A DNA stretch of 11,579 bases, from contig CAIVYX010000081.1 in NCBI GenBank assembly GCA_903910245.1, positions 1-11,579 on the forward strand, in the 5' to 3' direction. The position numbers and the translations under genes are program-made. Under the pieces are notes generated by a model, which saw nothing but the letters and a program-made list of their open reading frames with translations, was not told where the DNA came from and searched no databases. This document shows, one piece after another, positions 1-6,269 of this stretch (its first letter is position 1; every line of letters starts with the position of its first letter). The stretch comes from an uncultured Opitutia bacterium (GTDB lineage: Bacteria; Verrucomicrobiota; Verrucomicrobiia; Opitutales; UBA953).

Positions 1-1
1 C

Positions 2-202
2 CGCGGTTCTGAATACACCGTCGATTTCCTCCCCAAGGTGAAGATCGAGGCCGCCGTCGCTGACGAGCAGGTCGAGAAGGCCATCGCCACGATTTCCAAG
101 GCCGCCCAGACGGGTAAGATCGGTGACGGCAAGATCTTCGTGATCGGTCTTACTGACGTCATCCGCATTCGCACCGGCGAGCGCGGCCCTGCCGCCATCT
201 AA
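2..202 (+). CDS. glnB: Nitrogen regulatory protein PII, C-terminal part (5' end outside window)
   Basis: The 66 visible residues are the C-terminal part of a PII signal-transduction protein. This trimeric cytoplasmic protein binds ATP/ADP and 2-oxoglutarate and controls targets such as glutamine synthetase adenylylation or the AmtB ammonium channel. The fragment opens in the T-loop with RGSEYTVDFLPKVKIE; the Tyr five residues in corresponds to the uridylylated Tyr51 of E. coli GlnB. It then carries the B-loop region TGKIGDGKIFV (nucleotide binding) and the C-terminal signature VIRIRTGERG...AAI. By alignment from memory to the 112-residue E. coli protein, about 46 residues are missing upstream. 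The choice between GlnB and GlnK cannot be made from this piece; a neighbouring amtB outside the window would favour glnK. A strong terminator follows the stop, so this gene is the end of its transcript. The family call is secure, the paralogue name is not. Confidence 0.93.
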   Translation, partial: RGSEYTVDFLPKVKIEAAVADEQVEKAIATISKAAQTGKIGDGKIFVIGLTDVIRIRTGERGPAAI

Positions 203-225
203 GTCCCCTCATTCCGACCTAGTAG

Positions 226-256
226 AAGGGCGTCCCTATCGACGCCCTTTTTCTTT
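226..256 (+). terminator. Rho-independent terminator of the PII gene
   Basis: A 9-bp perfect stem, AAGGGCGTC (226-234) pairing with GACGCCCTT (241-249), encloses a 6-nt loop CCTATC. It runs into a T-rich tract, TTTTTCTTT, and lies 23 bp after the PII stop. On the minus strand the same stem is followed by TCTACTA rather than a T run, so it should act mainly on the plus strand. It may only weakly stop transcripts of the convergent cupin gene. Confidence 0.88.
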
Positions 257-259
257 GGC

Positions 260-775
260 TTATTTCGCGGCGGACTTGGCCGCGGTCCTCGCCGCATCGC
301 GCTTGGCCAGCATACCGGGCGAATTCCACTTGATGACGTGGTAGGTAGCCTGCCCTTCGCCGGCGTTGCGGATTGCATGATCGATATTCGCTGCCTGGAA
401 GATGACCGAGCCCGGTCCGAGCTTCACCCAGTCGCCAGCGACGAGTGCTTCGACCGTGCCCTCCTTGACGATGAGCAGCTCTTCATCGGCGTGCTGGTGG
501 GGCGGGTGCGGTGCTTGGCCCTTGTCCAGGGTCGTCACATGCATCTCGAGCTCATCTAAGGTCGCCGTGGGCGCGCGACAGATGGTGCGGGATTCGCCGA
601 CCTTGGACTTCTTCACGACCAATTTCTCCCAATCGAAGGCCATCGAGCCCATGATGGGCTTGGGCGCCGGCACGGTAGCGGCGAGGCGGTCTTGGCCGAT
701 GAAGCCGAAGAGTCCCAGGCAGACGGAGGCGGTCAGGGCGGCGACGGCGAGGTCGCGACGGGTCGGGGTGATCAT
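260..775 (-). CDS. Tat-leader cupin-domain protein
   Basis: This 171-residue protein has a short N-terminal leader with a twin-arginine motif (TRRDLAV, Arg6-Arg7) and a hydrophobic stretch at about 9-26. That suggests Tat export of a folded, metal-loaded protein. Residues about 75-150 form a single small cupin barrel. Motif 1 is seen as H90, H93-x-H95-x3-E99 and G106. Motif 2 is seen as G122...H133-x3-N137. The two close histidines, the glutamate and H133 are the usual ligands for Fe, Mn or Zn in cupins. The C-terminal 20 residues are Ala/Lys/Arg-rich. Substrate and enzymatic role cannot be read from the sequence; cupins of this size include sugar-binding, dioxygenase-like and regulatory proteins. 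The ATG at 775 places the Arg pair close to the N-terminus, as expected. No clear ribosome binding site is visible. The gene is divergent from the OppA-like gene and convergent with PII. Confidence 0.85.
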   Translation of the reverse strand: MITPTRRDLAVAALTASVCLGLFGFIGQDRLAATVPAPKPIMGSMAFDWEKLVVKKSKVGESRTICRAPTATLDELEMHVTTLDKGQAPHPPHQHADEELLIVKEGTVEALVAGDWVKLGPGSVIFQAANIDHAIRNAGEGQATYHVIKWNSPGMLAKRDAARTAAKSAAK

Positions 776-862
776 GCGTTATTTCTAGGAAACTCGCCGA
801 AGGGAGTAAAGAGCCCTTCCAGACGCCTTGCCCTCGGGCCGACCCCGGGCCTAATCTCCCGC
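776..862. promoter_or_regulatory. Divergent intergenic region between cupin and oppA-like genes
   Basis: These 87 bp must hold the promoters of both divergent genes unless they lie within coding sequence. I cannot pick out a convincing -35/-10 pair on either strand. The one symmetric element is an inverted repeat, GAAGGG (799-804) and CCCTTC (814-819), with a 9-nt spacer. It could be a hairpin in either leader or an operator, or chance in GC-rich DNA. Neither gene has a clear Shine-Dalgarno sequence here. Confidence 0.35.
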
Positions 863-2527
863 ATGCTTCGCCCACCGCTCAATTGGACGGCCGCTCTGCT
901 CGCCTTAGCAGGCCTGCTCGTGGGCTGCGGCGACGGCAAGACGACCGCCGAGAAAAAGGCCGCCGAAGGCTACCTGATTATCAACAATATGGCCGAGCCC
1001 TCAGGGCTCGATCCGCAGACCATCACCGGACTCAGCGAGAGTCACATCATCGCCGCACTCTTCGAGGGCCTCGTCGGCTACGACCCCAAGGATCTCCACC
1101 CCATTCCCGGCGTCGCCGAAAGCTGGACGATGTCGAAGGACGGCAAGACTTGGACCTTCCGTCTGCGCGAGAATGCCCGCTGGTCGAACGGAGACCCAGT
1201 GACTACTGCCGACTTCCTTTTCAGTTACGAGCGGATGCTCACGCCGAGCTTTGGCGCCGAATACGCCTCGATGCTACACGGCATCCGCGGCGCCAAACAT
1301 TTCCACACCGGCAAGTCCAAGGACTTCAAATCCGTCGGCCTCCGCGCCCCCGACGCGCGCACGCTCATCATCGAGCTCGAGGATCCCATCCCTTACTTCC
1401 TCCAGCTCCTCTGCCACCACAGCTGGATACCCGTGCACCCCGGGACGATCTTGAAGCACGGCAAGATGGATTCGCTCAACACACTATGGACCCGGCCCGG
1501 TTCCCTGGTGGGTAATGGCGCCTTCACGTTGGAAAAATGGGAAGTGGCCCGCCGCGTCGTCGTGCGCAAGAACCCGCTCTACTGGAACGCCCAGGAGGTC
1601 TCGCTCAACGCCGTCGAGTTCCGCGCGATCGCCGACCTCTTTGCCGAGGAGCGCGCGTTCCGCGGCGGCGAACTTCACATCACCGGCGCAGTCCCGCCTT
1701 ACAAGGTCGCTAAACTGCGCGAGCAGAAGGCCCCGCACCTGCGGCTCGATCCGTTCTTCTCGACCGCCTTCGTCTGGGTCAACTGCGACATTAAAGGCGA
1801 CAAGCCGGTCGACCTCGCCGCCCGTAAGTCCCTGCTCGATCCGCGCGTCCGCCAAGCGCTCGGTATGGCCATCGACCGCAACCTCATCGCGGAGAAAGTC
1901 CTGCGAGCTGGCGAGGCTCCTGCGTTGCACTTCACCCCGCCCGGCACCGGTGGCTTCCTGCCGACCGCTCGCTGGAAACAGGATGCGAACGAAGCCCGCC
2001 GCCTGCTGGCTGCAGCGGGCTACCCCAACGGCAAAGGACTACCCAAATTAGATTACCTCTACAACTCCTCCGAAGGGGCGCAGATGGTGGCTCAGGCCTA
2101 CCAGGAGATGTGGCGTCGCGAGCTCGGCGTGGAAGTCGAGCTACGCAACCTCGAGTGGAAGGTCTATCTCTCGGCCATGCGCAAAGGCGAATACCACCTC
2201 TGCCGCGGGGCCTGGGTCGGTGACTATAACGACCCCAACACTTTCCTCGAGATGCTGATCAGCGGCAACGAGCTGAATGTCTCGAACTGGACCGACACCG
2301 AATATGACCGCCTCCTCGGATTGGCCGCTAAAGAGACTGATGCGACCAAGCGCTTTGATTATTTCCAGCAAGCGGAGGCCCGCCTGATCAGCCAGGCGCC
2401 GGTGCTGCCGGTCGTCTTCAACAAGAACAAGTTCCTCATCCGACCCGAGGTACAAGGCTGGTATCCCACCCTTCTGGACCAGCACCCTTTCACCGCGGTC
2501 AGGCTCGTTCCTGCGAAAGGGGATTGA
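863..2527 (+). CDS. Peptide/oligopeptide ABC transporter substrate-binding lipoprotein (OppA/SBP_bac_5)
   Basis: This 554-residue exported lipoprotein of the family 5 solute-binding proteins captures peptides in the periplasm and passes them to an ABC permease. From the ATG at 863 there is a classical lipoprotein leader: a hydrophobic stretch at 8-20 and lipobox LVGC with acylated Cys22. The SBP family 5 signature lies at about 84-126 (AESWTMSKDGKTWTFRLR followed by WSNGDPVTTADFLFSYERML). The later region DPRVRQALGMAIDR and the C-terminal APVLPVVFNKNKFLIRPEVQGW are typical of OppA/DppA/MppA. The same frame stays open up to 692, but that would overlap the divergent cupin gene and bury the signal peptide, so 863 is preferred. 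No oppBCDF or dppBCDF genes are adjacent, so it is an orphan binding protein here. It may serve a permease elsewhere, or act in cell-wall peptide recycling as MppA does. The exact ligand is unknown. Confidence 0.93.
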   Translation: MLRPPLNWTAALLALAGLLVGCGDGKTTAEKKAAEGYLIINNMAEPSGLDPQTITGLSESHIIAALFEGLVGYDPKDLHPIPGVAESWTMSKDGKTWTFRLRENARWSNGDPVTTADFLFSYERMLTPSFGAEYASMLHGIRGAKHFHTGKSKDFKSVGLRAPDARTLIIELEDPIPYFLQLLCHHSWIPVHPGTILKHGKMDSLNTLWTRPGSLVGNGAFTLEKWEVARRVVVRKNPLYWNAQEVSLNAVEFRAIADLFAEERAFRGGELHITGAVPPYKVAKLREQKAPHLRLDPFFSTAFVWVNCDIKGDKPVDLAARKSLLDPRVRQALGMAIDRNLIAEKVLRAGEAPALHFTPPGTGGFLPTARWKQDANEARRLLAAAGYPNGKGLPKLDYLYNSSEGAQMVAQAYQEMWRRELGVEVELRNLEWKVYLSAMRKGEYHLCRGAWVGDYNDPNTFLEMLISGNELNVSNWTDTEYDRLLGLAAKETDATKRFDYFQQAEARLISQAPVLPVVFNKNKFLIRPEVQGWYPTLLDQHPFTAVRLVPAKGD

Positions 2528-2563
2528 ACGGAACACCCCCTCGCCTACTCTAACTTCATTCCC

Positions 2564-3073
2564 ATGCGCTCCCTCGCCCTCGCTCTGTTAGCCACCCTCG
2601 CCGCCGTCTCCGGCCACGCCCAAGCCGACCCCCTCCGTTCCACCGGCGGCGACGAAAAGGCTTTTGCCAAGCTCCGTGGCATCACCTTCTTCTTCATCGA
2701 CGTCACCACGTCCGAAAGTCGCCCCGAGGACGCCGACCTGCGCGGCGAAATCCGCGACGCGATGGAGCTCGAGATGCGCCGGGCTAACATCGTGCCGCGA
2801 CCCGTCGAAGGCCTGACGCCGGAGACCACCACGCCCCTCCTGACCATCGAGGTCCGCCTCGATCGCGGCCTCGGACGCTACAACGCCGACGTCATCCTGG
2901 CCGTCCGCGACAACGCTACCATCACCCGCAACAAGGAAGCCGTCCTCGCCCAGTCCTACGCCCAGTCGAAGCGCGCGATGGGTACCTCTGAAGCGACGCT
3001 CAACCGTGAAGTCAAGGCCCGCAGCCGCGAACTTGTGCAGGAGCTCCTGACCGGCATCAAGACCCTGAAGTAA
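2564..3073 (+). CDS. Secreted protein of unknown function
   Basis: I do not recognise this 169-residue protein. It begins with a clear Sec signal peptide: Arg2, a hydrophobic core at about 4-16, then small residues with SGHAQA and cleavage likely after Ala19 or Ala21. No lipobox Cys is present. The mature part contains a hydrophobic beta-like stretch (GITFFFIDV, about 39-47), an acidic/amphipathic helix (DLRGEIRDAMELEMRRANI, about 65-83) and two further beta-like stretches (LLTIEVRLDRG, YNADVILAVRD). It ends in a basic helix that closes LVQELLTGIKTLK. The pattern resembles small alpha/beta periplasmic domains seen in many uncharacterised proteins, but I cannot name a family. It lies 36 bp after the OppA-like gene and 19 bp before the HPP gene on the same strand, so co-transcription is likely. 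Confidence 0.75.
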   Translation: MRSLALALLATLAAVSGHAQADPLRSTGGDEKAFAKLRGITFFFIDVTTSESRPEDADLRGEIRDAMELEMRRANIVPRPVEGLTPETTTPLLTIEVRLDRGLGRYNADVILAVRDNATITRNKEAVLAQSYAQSKRAMGTSEATLNREVKARSRELVQELLTGIKTLK

Positions 3074-3092
3074 GGCCGAAGGCCTCACCTCC

Positions 3093-3605
3093 TTGGAACT
3101 CCTGAAGAAGATGCGCGGCGACAGGGCTAGCCCTCCGCCGCGCTCCTCGCTGTCCATCATTCTGGCGACCGTCGTCGCGGCGATCGCCGTCATCGGTGGA
3201 CTCTCCTTCCTCGCGAGCGAGTCAGGCGTACTCCTCCTTTTGGGCTCGTTCGCGGCCAGCACCCTCATCGTTTTTGCCTACCCCGACTCGCCGTTCGCGC
3301 AGCCGCGTAACGTGATCTTTGGCCACCTCATCGGCAGTGCCTGCGGACTGGCCTGCACGCACCTGCTGCCTGGGCACTGGTGGGCTTCCGCGCTCGCGGT
3401 CGGCGCAGCCATCGGCGTCATGAAGCTCACCCGTACCATCCACCCGCCGGCGTGCTCAAATCCGCTGATTGTCTTCGCGCTCACCCAAGCCCCTTGGACC
3501 TTCCTGATCTTCCCCACCCTTGCCGGGGCCAGCCTGATCGTCCTAGTCGCCCTCTTCTATCACAACTTGCGCCGCGAAGCCCGCTGGCCCAAGTATTGGC
3601 TCTGA
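3093..3605 (+). CDS. HPP-family integral membrane protein
   Basis: This 170-residue membrane protein is of the HPP family, named for the conserved His-Pro-Pro, seen here in TRTIHPPACSNPL with HPP at 117-119. Other family marks are GSFAASTLIVFAYPDSPFAQPRN (about 51-73) and the following GHLIGSACG. Hydrophobic segments at about 20-41, 45-62, 75-92, 97-113, 122-139 and 141-157 give four to six membrane spans, as usual for the family. A plant chloroplast member has been linked to nitrite transport; bacterial roles are not settled. The start is uncertain. TTG at 3093 keeps the LLKKMRGD segment, which I recall as conserved at the N-terminus of relatives, while ATG at 3111 would remove six residues. 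Neither has a strong Shine-Dalgarno sequence. The stop lies 4 bp before the RidA-family gene, so the two are almost certainly co-transcribed. Confidence 0.88.
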   Translation: MELLKKMRGDRASPPPRSSLSIILATVVAAIAVIGGLSFLASESGVLLLLGSFAASTLIVFAYPDSPFAQPRNVIFGHLIGSACGLACTHLLPGHWWASALAVGAAIGVMKLTRTIHPPACSNPLIVFALTQAPWTFLIFPTLAGASLIVLVALFYHNLRREARWPKYWL

Positions 3606-3609
3606 ACTT

Positions 3610-4074
3610 ATGTCCTCCGTCGAAGCCCGCCTCATCGAACTCGGCATCACCCTGCCGACCCCTCCCGCCGCCGCCGGCGCCTATGTCCCGGCCGTTCGGA
3701 CGGGTAACCTGCTCTACCTCGCCGGCACGCTGCCGATGAAGGACGGCAAGGTGACCTCGCTCGGCAAGGTTGGTCGCGAGGTCGATATCCTCCAAGCCGC
3801 CGAGGCCGCCAAGCTCTGCGTGCTCAATGCGCTGGCCAATGCCAAGGTCGCCTTGGGCTCGCTGGATCGCATCAGCCGCGTGGTCATGGTCAATGGCTTC
3901 GTCAATGGCGTCGACGGCTTCAGTGATAGCCCCAAAGTGCTTAACGGCGCCTCGGAGTTCTTGCTCCAACTCTTCGGCGAGGCCGGTAAGCACGCGCGCG
4001 CCGCGGTTTCCGTGAACGGGCTTCCCCTCGGCGTCTCCGTTGAGGTCCAGATCGTGCTCGAGGTCCGCGACTGA
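3610..4074 (+). CDS. RidA/YjgF/YER057c/UK114-family protein
   Basis: This 154-residue protein belongs to the Rid family, whose trimeric cytoplasmic members hydrolyse reactive enamine/imine intermediates or bind small metabolites. It matches the longer subgroup of about 150 residues rather than the 128-residue archetypal RidA. Visible marks are NLLYLAGTLPMKDGKV (34-48), the helix AAEAAKLCVLNALANAKVALGSLDRI (63-88), VVMVNGFVNGVDGFSDSPKVLNGASE (91-116) and ARAAVSVNGLPLGVSVEVQIV. In the last, Arg130 aligns with the catalytic Arg105 of E. coli RidA in its ARSCVEVARLP motif. Conservation of that Arg is compatible with imine deaminase activity, but subgroup members may differ. The ATG is 4 bp after the HPP stop. 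The gene ends 6 bp from the convergent tolA stop, with no visible hairpin terminator. Confidence 0.92.
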   Translation: MSSVEARLIELGITLPTPPAAAGAYVPAVRTGNLLYLAGTLPMKDGKVTSLGKVGREVDILQAAEAAKLCVLNALANAKVALGSLDRISRVVMVNGFVNGVDGFSDSPKVLNGASEFLLQLFGEAGKHARAAVSVNGLPLGVSVEVQIVLEVRD

Positions 4075-4080
4075 ACCGAC

Positions 4081-4890
4081 TCAGCCGTCACTCGCGCTGA
4101 TCTTGCTGAAGTCGATTTTGAAGGCCTTGCCGGCGGGCGGCTTGCCGCAGTTGCCGATTCTGTCGCAGGCGCGCTTGACCAATTCGGCCATGCGAGTGTC
4201 GCCGGGCTTAGAGAGCCAGCCTGAAAAACTGGCGAAGCCGGAAGCGTCAATGGAGACCGTGACGCCACAGGAACCCGCGGAGGCGATCGTGGCGCCCTCG
4301 GCTGCCAGTAGTTCGTTCCAGGCCGAACGAAGACGGGCTTGGACTTCGCCGGCATAGAGCGCCTGCTCGGAAGCGGAACCGCCTTCGCCGCCGTTATCAC
4401 CTTCGCCATACGATCGCCCCTTTTTGACGGAGACGCCGCCGATACCGCCGACCTTCGAAGCCGAGCCAGCCTTACCGCCCTTGGATTTATTGAACTCCCC
4501 GAGCGTCGTCTTGTTGGAGCTGTTGCTGCTCGTGCCGGCCTTACTCGAAGCCTTGGCCATCGTCTTGGGCGAGTTCGTCGAAGATTGCGCGGCCAGTTCG
4601 GCCTGTTCGCGGTCACGGAGAATCTTTTCGACGTCGAGCTTCTTAAGATGAATGCGGGCGACGCCGCTATTCGAGCCAGACTCGGAACCCTTGGCGACGC
4701 CAGCGGCTTTGCCGATTTCGCCTGGGCGCTTGCCCGGGATGCCATTCAGGTCAACCTGCAGATACGGATCGACAGCCTCGATACTTTCGCCGCCGTGACG
4801 CGCAGCATACCAGGAAAAACCGATAATCGCGACGACGACGCCGAGATGCACGGCGACGGAACCAATCCAACCTTTGCCTCCATTCGACAT
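4081..4890 (-). CDS. tolA: TolA-like protein of the Tol envelope motor complex
   Basis: This 269-residue protein is anchored in the inner membrane by one span at about 8-29 (VAVHLGVVVAIIGFSWYAA). It crosses the periplasm to connect the TolQR motor with outer-membrane partners. The C-terminal domain (about 175-262) aligns with E. coli TolA domain III: ALYAGEVQARLRSAWN matches YAGQIKSAIESKF, SCGVTVSIDASGF matches TCTLRIKLAPDG, and KPPAGKAFKIDF matches PKPPSQAV...LDF. Cys208 matches the first Cys of the domain III disulfide, but the second E. coli Cys position is Ala235 here, with Cys242 and Cys248 further on. The linker (about 100-175) is Ser/Gly/Lys/Asn-rich, not the long Ala/Lys/Glu helix of enterobacterial TolA. 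The ATG at 4890 is chosen, giving TGAGATG with the tolR stop; a TTG at 4911 would overlap tolR by 20 bp. A TonB-like role is the alternative; the gene order favours TolA. Confidence 0.86.
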   Translation of the reverse strand: MSNGGKGWIGSVAVHLGVVVAIIGFSWYAARHGGESIEAVDPYLQVDLNGIPGKRPGEIGKAAGVAKGSESGSNSGVARIHLKKLDVEKILRDREQAELAAQSSTNSPKTMAKASSKAGTSSNSSNKTTLGEFNKSKGGKAGSASKVGGIGGVSVKKGRSYGEGDNGGEGGSASEQALYAGEVQARLRSAWNELLAAEGATIASAGSCGVTVSIDASGFASFSGWLSKPGDTRMAELVKRACDRIGNCGKPPAGKAFKIDFSKISASDG

Positions 4891-4891
4891 C

Positions 4892-5317
4892 TCAGCGCGT
4901 CTCGGTATCAAGACCCGCCTTCGTCAGGCCCTTGGCCTTGGCCGCGGAAAGGACGTCGATGATCTTTTGGTAGGACAGCACGCCGTCGCCGCGAATGCGT
5001 ACGACCGGCTGATCGACTTCTGGTAAAGCGGCGATGATGGCGAATTCGGCTTCCAGCTGGGCGAAAGTGACCGCGCGTGCGCCGATCGCATAGGCACCAT
5101 TGCGGTCGATGCTCACGATACGATACTGCACTTTCGTGTCGGGCGTCTTGCCGGCGCCTTTCTCGGCCTTGGGCAGGTTGACCGCGGTGGTCTGCTCGAG
5201 GACCGGCGTGGCGATCATGAAAATAATCAGAAGCACGAAGCAGAGGTCGAGCATCGGCGTGACGTTCAGCTCGCTGATGACGTGGAGCCGGTTGGGCCTG
5301 GAGAAGGAGCGGGCCAT
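4892..5317 (-). CDS. tolR: TolR/ExbD-family biopolymer transport protein
   Basis: This 141-residue inner-membrane protein has a short cytoplasmic N-terminus, one transmembrane helix and a periplasmic domain. The signature ISELNVTPMLDLCFVLLIIF (14-33) holds Asp24, equivalent to the proton-pathway Asp23 of E. coli TolR and Asp25 of ExbD. The periplasmic part contains VVRIRGDGVLSYQKIIDVLSAAKAKGLTKAGL, typical of the family (D/G-x-x-V-x-Y, then the final helix and GL-x-K-x-G). With TolQ it forms the proton-driven stator that energises TolA. TolR and ExbD cannot be separated on this domain alone; the TolA-like gene downstream decides for TolR. The ATG at 5317 is 6 bp after the tolQ stop, and the stop is 1 bp before the tolA ATG, so the three are translated as a tight operon. 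Confidence 0.93.
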   Translation of the reverse strand: MARSFSRPNRLHVISELNVTPMLDLCFVLLIIFMIATPVLEQTTAVNLPKAEKGAGKTPDTKVQYRIVSIDRNGAYAIGARAVTFAQLEAEFAIIAALPEVDQPVVRIRGDGVLSYQKIIDVLSAAKAKGLTKAGLDTETR

Positions 5318-5323
5318 GAGGGC

Positions 5324-6181
5324 TTACTGGGCGTCTTCCCAACCCGGCAACGCGGCCGGAGGCTCGGTGGCGACGGGAGCCGATGCGGCCGCCGCGGCGC
5401 CTGGGGCAGGAGAAACCGGAGCAGCGGCGCGGAGCAGACGTTCGCGCTCCTGCACGGCTTCAAAGTTGCGACGGGCTTCGCCTTCGAGCTCGAGCTCGAC
5501 GCGGTCGGCGAGCGAACTCGCGAAATTCTCCAGCTCGGTCGTCATGATCTTCACCTGCGTGAGCAGGTAGTTGTAGCCGAAGGTGGCGGGGATTGCGACG
5601 AGCAGGCCGAGGGTCGTGGTGACGAGGGCGCCACAGACGCCAGGCGCGAGCTGCGCGATACTGGCCTTCTCGGTCAGTGCGCCGAAGGTGACCATCACGC
5701 CCCACACGGTGCCGAGCAGGCCGAGGAACGGACCGCCCGAAACGAGTGAGCTCAGGATGACCATCTTGTCCTCGTATTTCACCATCGTGCGGGCGACGCC
5801 GCGCTGCACGGCGTTCTCTACGTGGCCCATGCACAACGTGACGTCGGACTGGCGGACGAGGCGACCTTTATGGCGCTGCACGGCGGAGACGGCTTCGGCA
5901 ACGAGGAATTCGTAAGGTCCGAGATTCGAACCGCGTGGGAAATTGAGGGCGACGACGGAAGGCTCGTCGCGCAGGCGACGCTCGAACGCATGGTTGCGAC
6001 GGCGGAGCTCTTGGACGTCGGACCATTTGCCAATCATCGCTCCCCAACCGATGAAGGAGCAGATGAGCAGGACGCCGGCGACAGCCAGTCCGGCGCTGTC
6101 CATCTGCTGGAAGTACCAGAGAGCGCCCTTCGTAGTGTCAGCCAGCACGAACATTAGGACAGGAGAAAGCATCGCTTTCAT
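5324..6181 (-). CDS. tolQ: TolQ/ExbB/MotA-family proton channel protein
   Basis: This 285-residue inner-membrane protein of the MotA/TolQ/ExbB family forms with TolR the proton-driven motor of the Tol system. From the ATG at 6181 there are spans at about 30-50 (LAVAGVLLICSFIGWGAMIG), 141-168 and 181-206. The family core is complete: GGPFLGLLGTVWGVMVTF (149-166), with the channel Thr in GLLGT, and LAPGVCGALVTTTLGLLVAIPA (178-199), with the second conserved Thr. The C-terminal tail after about 252 is Ala/Pro-rich and ends in GWEDAQ, an extension beyond the usual 220-240 residue TolQ. ATG 6181 is preferred over the TTG at 6187 because GGCGGA lies 6 nt upstream of it. It is the first gene of the tolQRA operon, divergent from the McsA-like gene. 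Confidence 0.93.
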   Translation of the reverse strand: MKAMLSPVLMFVLADTTKGALWYFQQMDSAGLAVAGVLLICSFIGWGAMIGKWSDVQELRRRNHAFERRLRDEPSVVALNFPRGSNLGPYEFLVAEAVSAVQRHKGRLVRQSDVTLCMGHVENAVQRGVARTMVKYEDKMVILSSLVSGGPFLGLLGTVWGVMVTFGALTEKASIAQLAPGVCGALVTTTLGLLVAIPATFGYNYLLTQVKIMTTELENFASSLADRVELELEGEARRNFEAVQERERLLRAAAPVSPAPGAAAAASAPVATEPPAALPGWEDAQ

Positions 6182-6187
6182 AGGCAA

Positions 6188-6193
6188 TCCGCC
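6188..6193 (-). promoter_or_regulatory. Ribosome binding site of tolQ
   Basis: GGCGGA on the minus strand sits 6 nt before the ATG at 6181. It supports that start over the alternative TTG at 6187, which would lie directly against it. Confidence 0.5.
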
Positions 6194-6207
6194 GTCGGCA
6201 TGGCTTC

Positions 6208-6221
6208 AACCTGAAAAGGTT
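6208..6221. other. Small perfect hairpin AACCT-GAAA-AGGTT in the tolQ/mcsA-like divergent region
   Basis: A 5-bp perfect stem encloses the tetraloop GAAA (a stable GNRA type when read on the plus strand) in the 88-bp gap between the divergent tolQ and McsA-like genes. No T run follows on either strand, so it is not a terminator. It may be an operator half-site pair or chance. I see no convincing promoter boxes in the rest of this gap. Confidence 0.3.
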
Positions 6222-6261
6222 CGTGGTCGCACTTGAATCGGAGGGCTTTCGTATGCACTGT

Positions 6262-6266
6262 AGGAG
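6262..6266 (+). promoter_or_regulatory. Shine-Dalgarno AGGAG that fixes a TTG start
   Basis: AGGAG lies 3 nt upstream of the TTG at 6270. The reading frame is closed by a TAG at 6261-6263, so no earlier start exists, and the first CxxC motif is at codon 8. This TTG is therefore the only start that gives a complete protein. Confidence 0.6.
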
Positions 6267-6269
6267 TGC

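Noticed and set aside
692..862. Upstream extension of the OppA-like frame by 57 codons
   Set aside because: It would overlap the divergent cupin gene and place the lipobox signal peptide internally; ATG 863 gives a textbook lipoprotein leader.
2588..3268. Minus-strand open frame (226 codons) opposite the secreted protein and HPP genes
   Set aside because: The plus-strand frames show a signal peptide and HPP signature; this one is their complement, with no domain of its own.
3714..4745. Long minus-strand open frame (343 codons) across ridA and tolA
   Set aside because: It runs antisense to ridA and overlaps tolA in another frame. Its composition (Arg/Ser/Pro/Ala-rich, no domain) is that of a shadow in GC-rich DNA, while ridA and tolA have clear family motifs.
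6233..6257. TTGAAT (6233-6238) and TATGCA (6252-6257) as a promoter for the McsA-like gene
   Set aside because: The spacer would be 13 bp, too short for a sigma-70 promoter.
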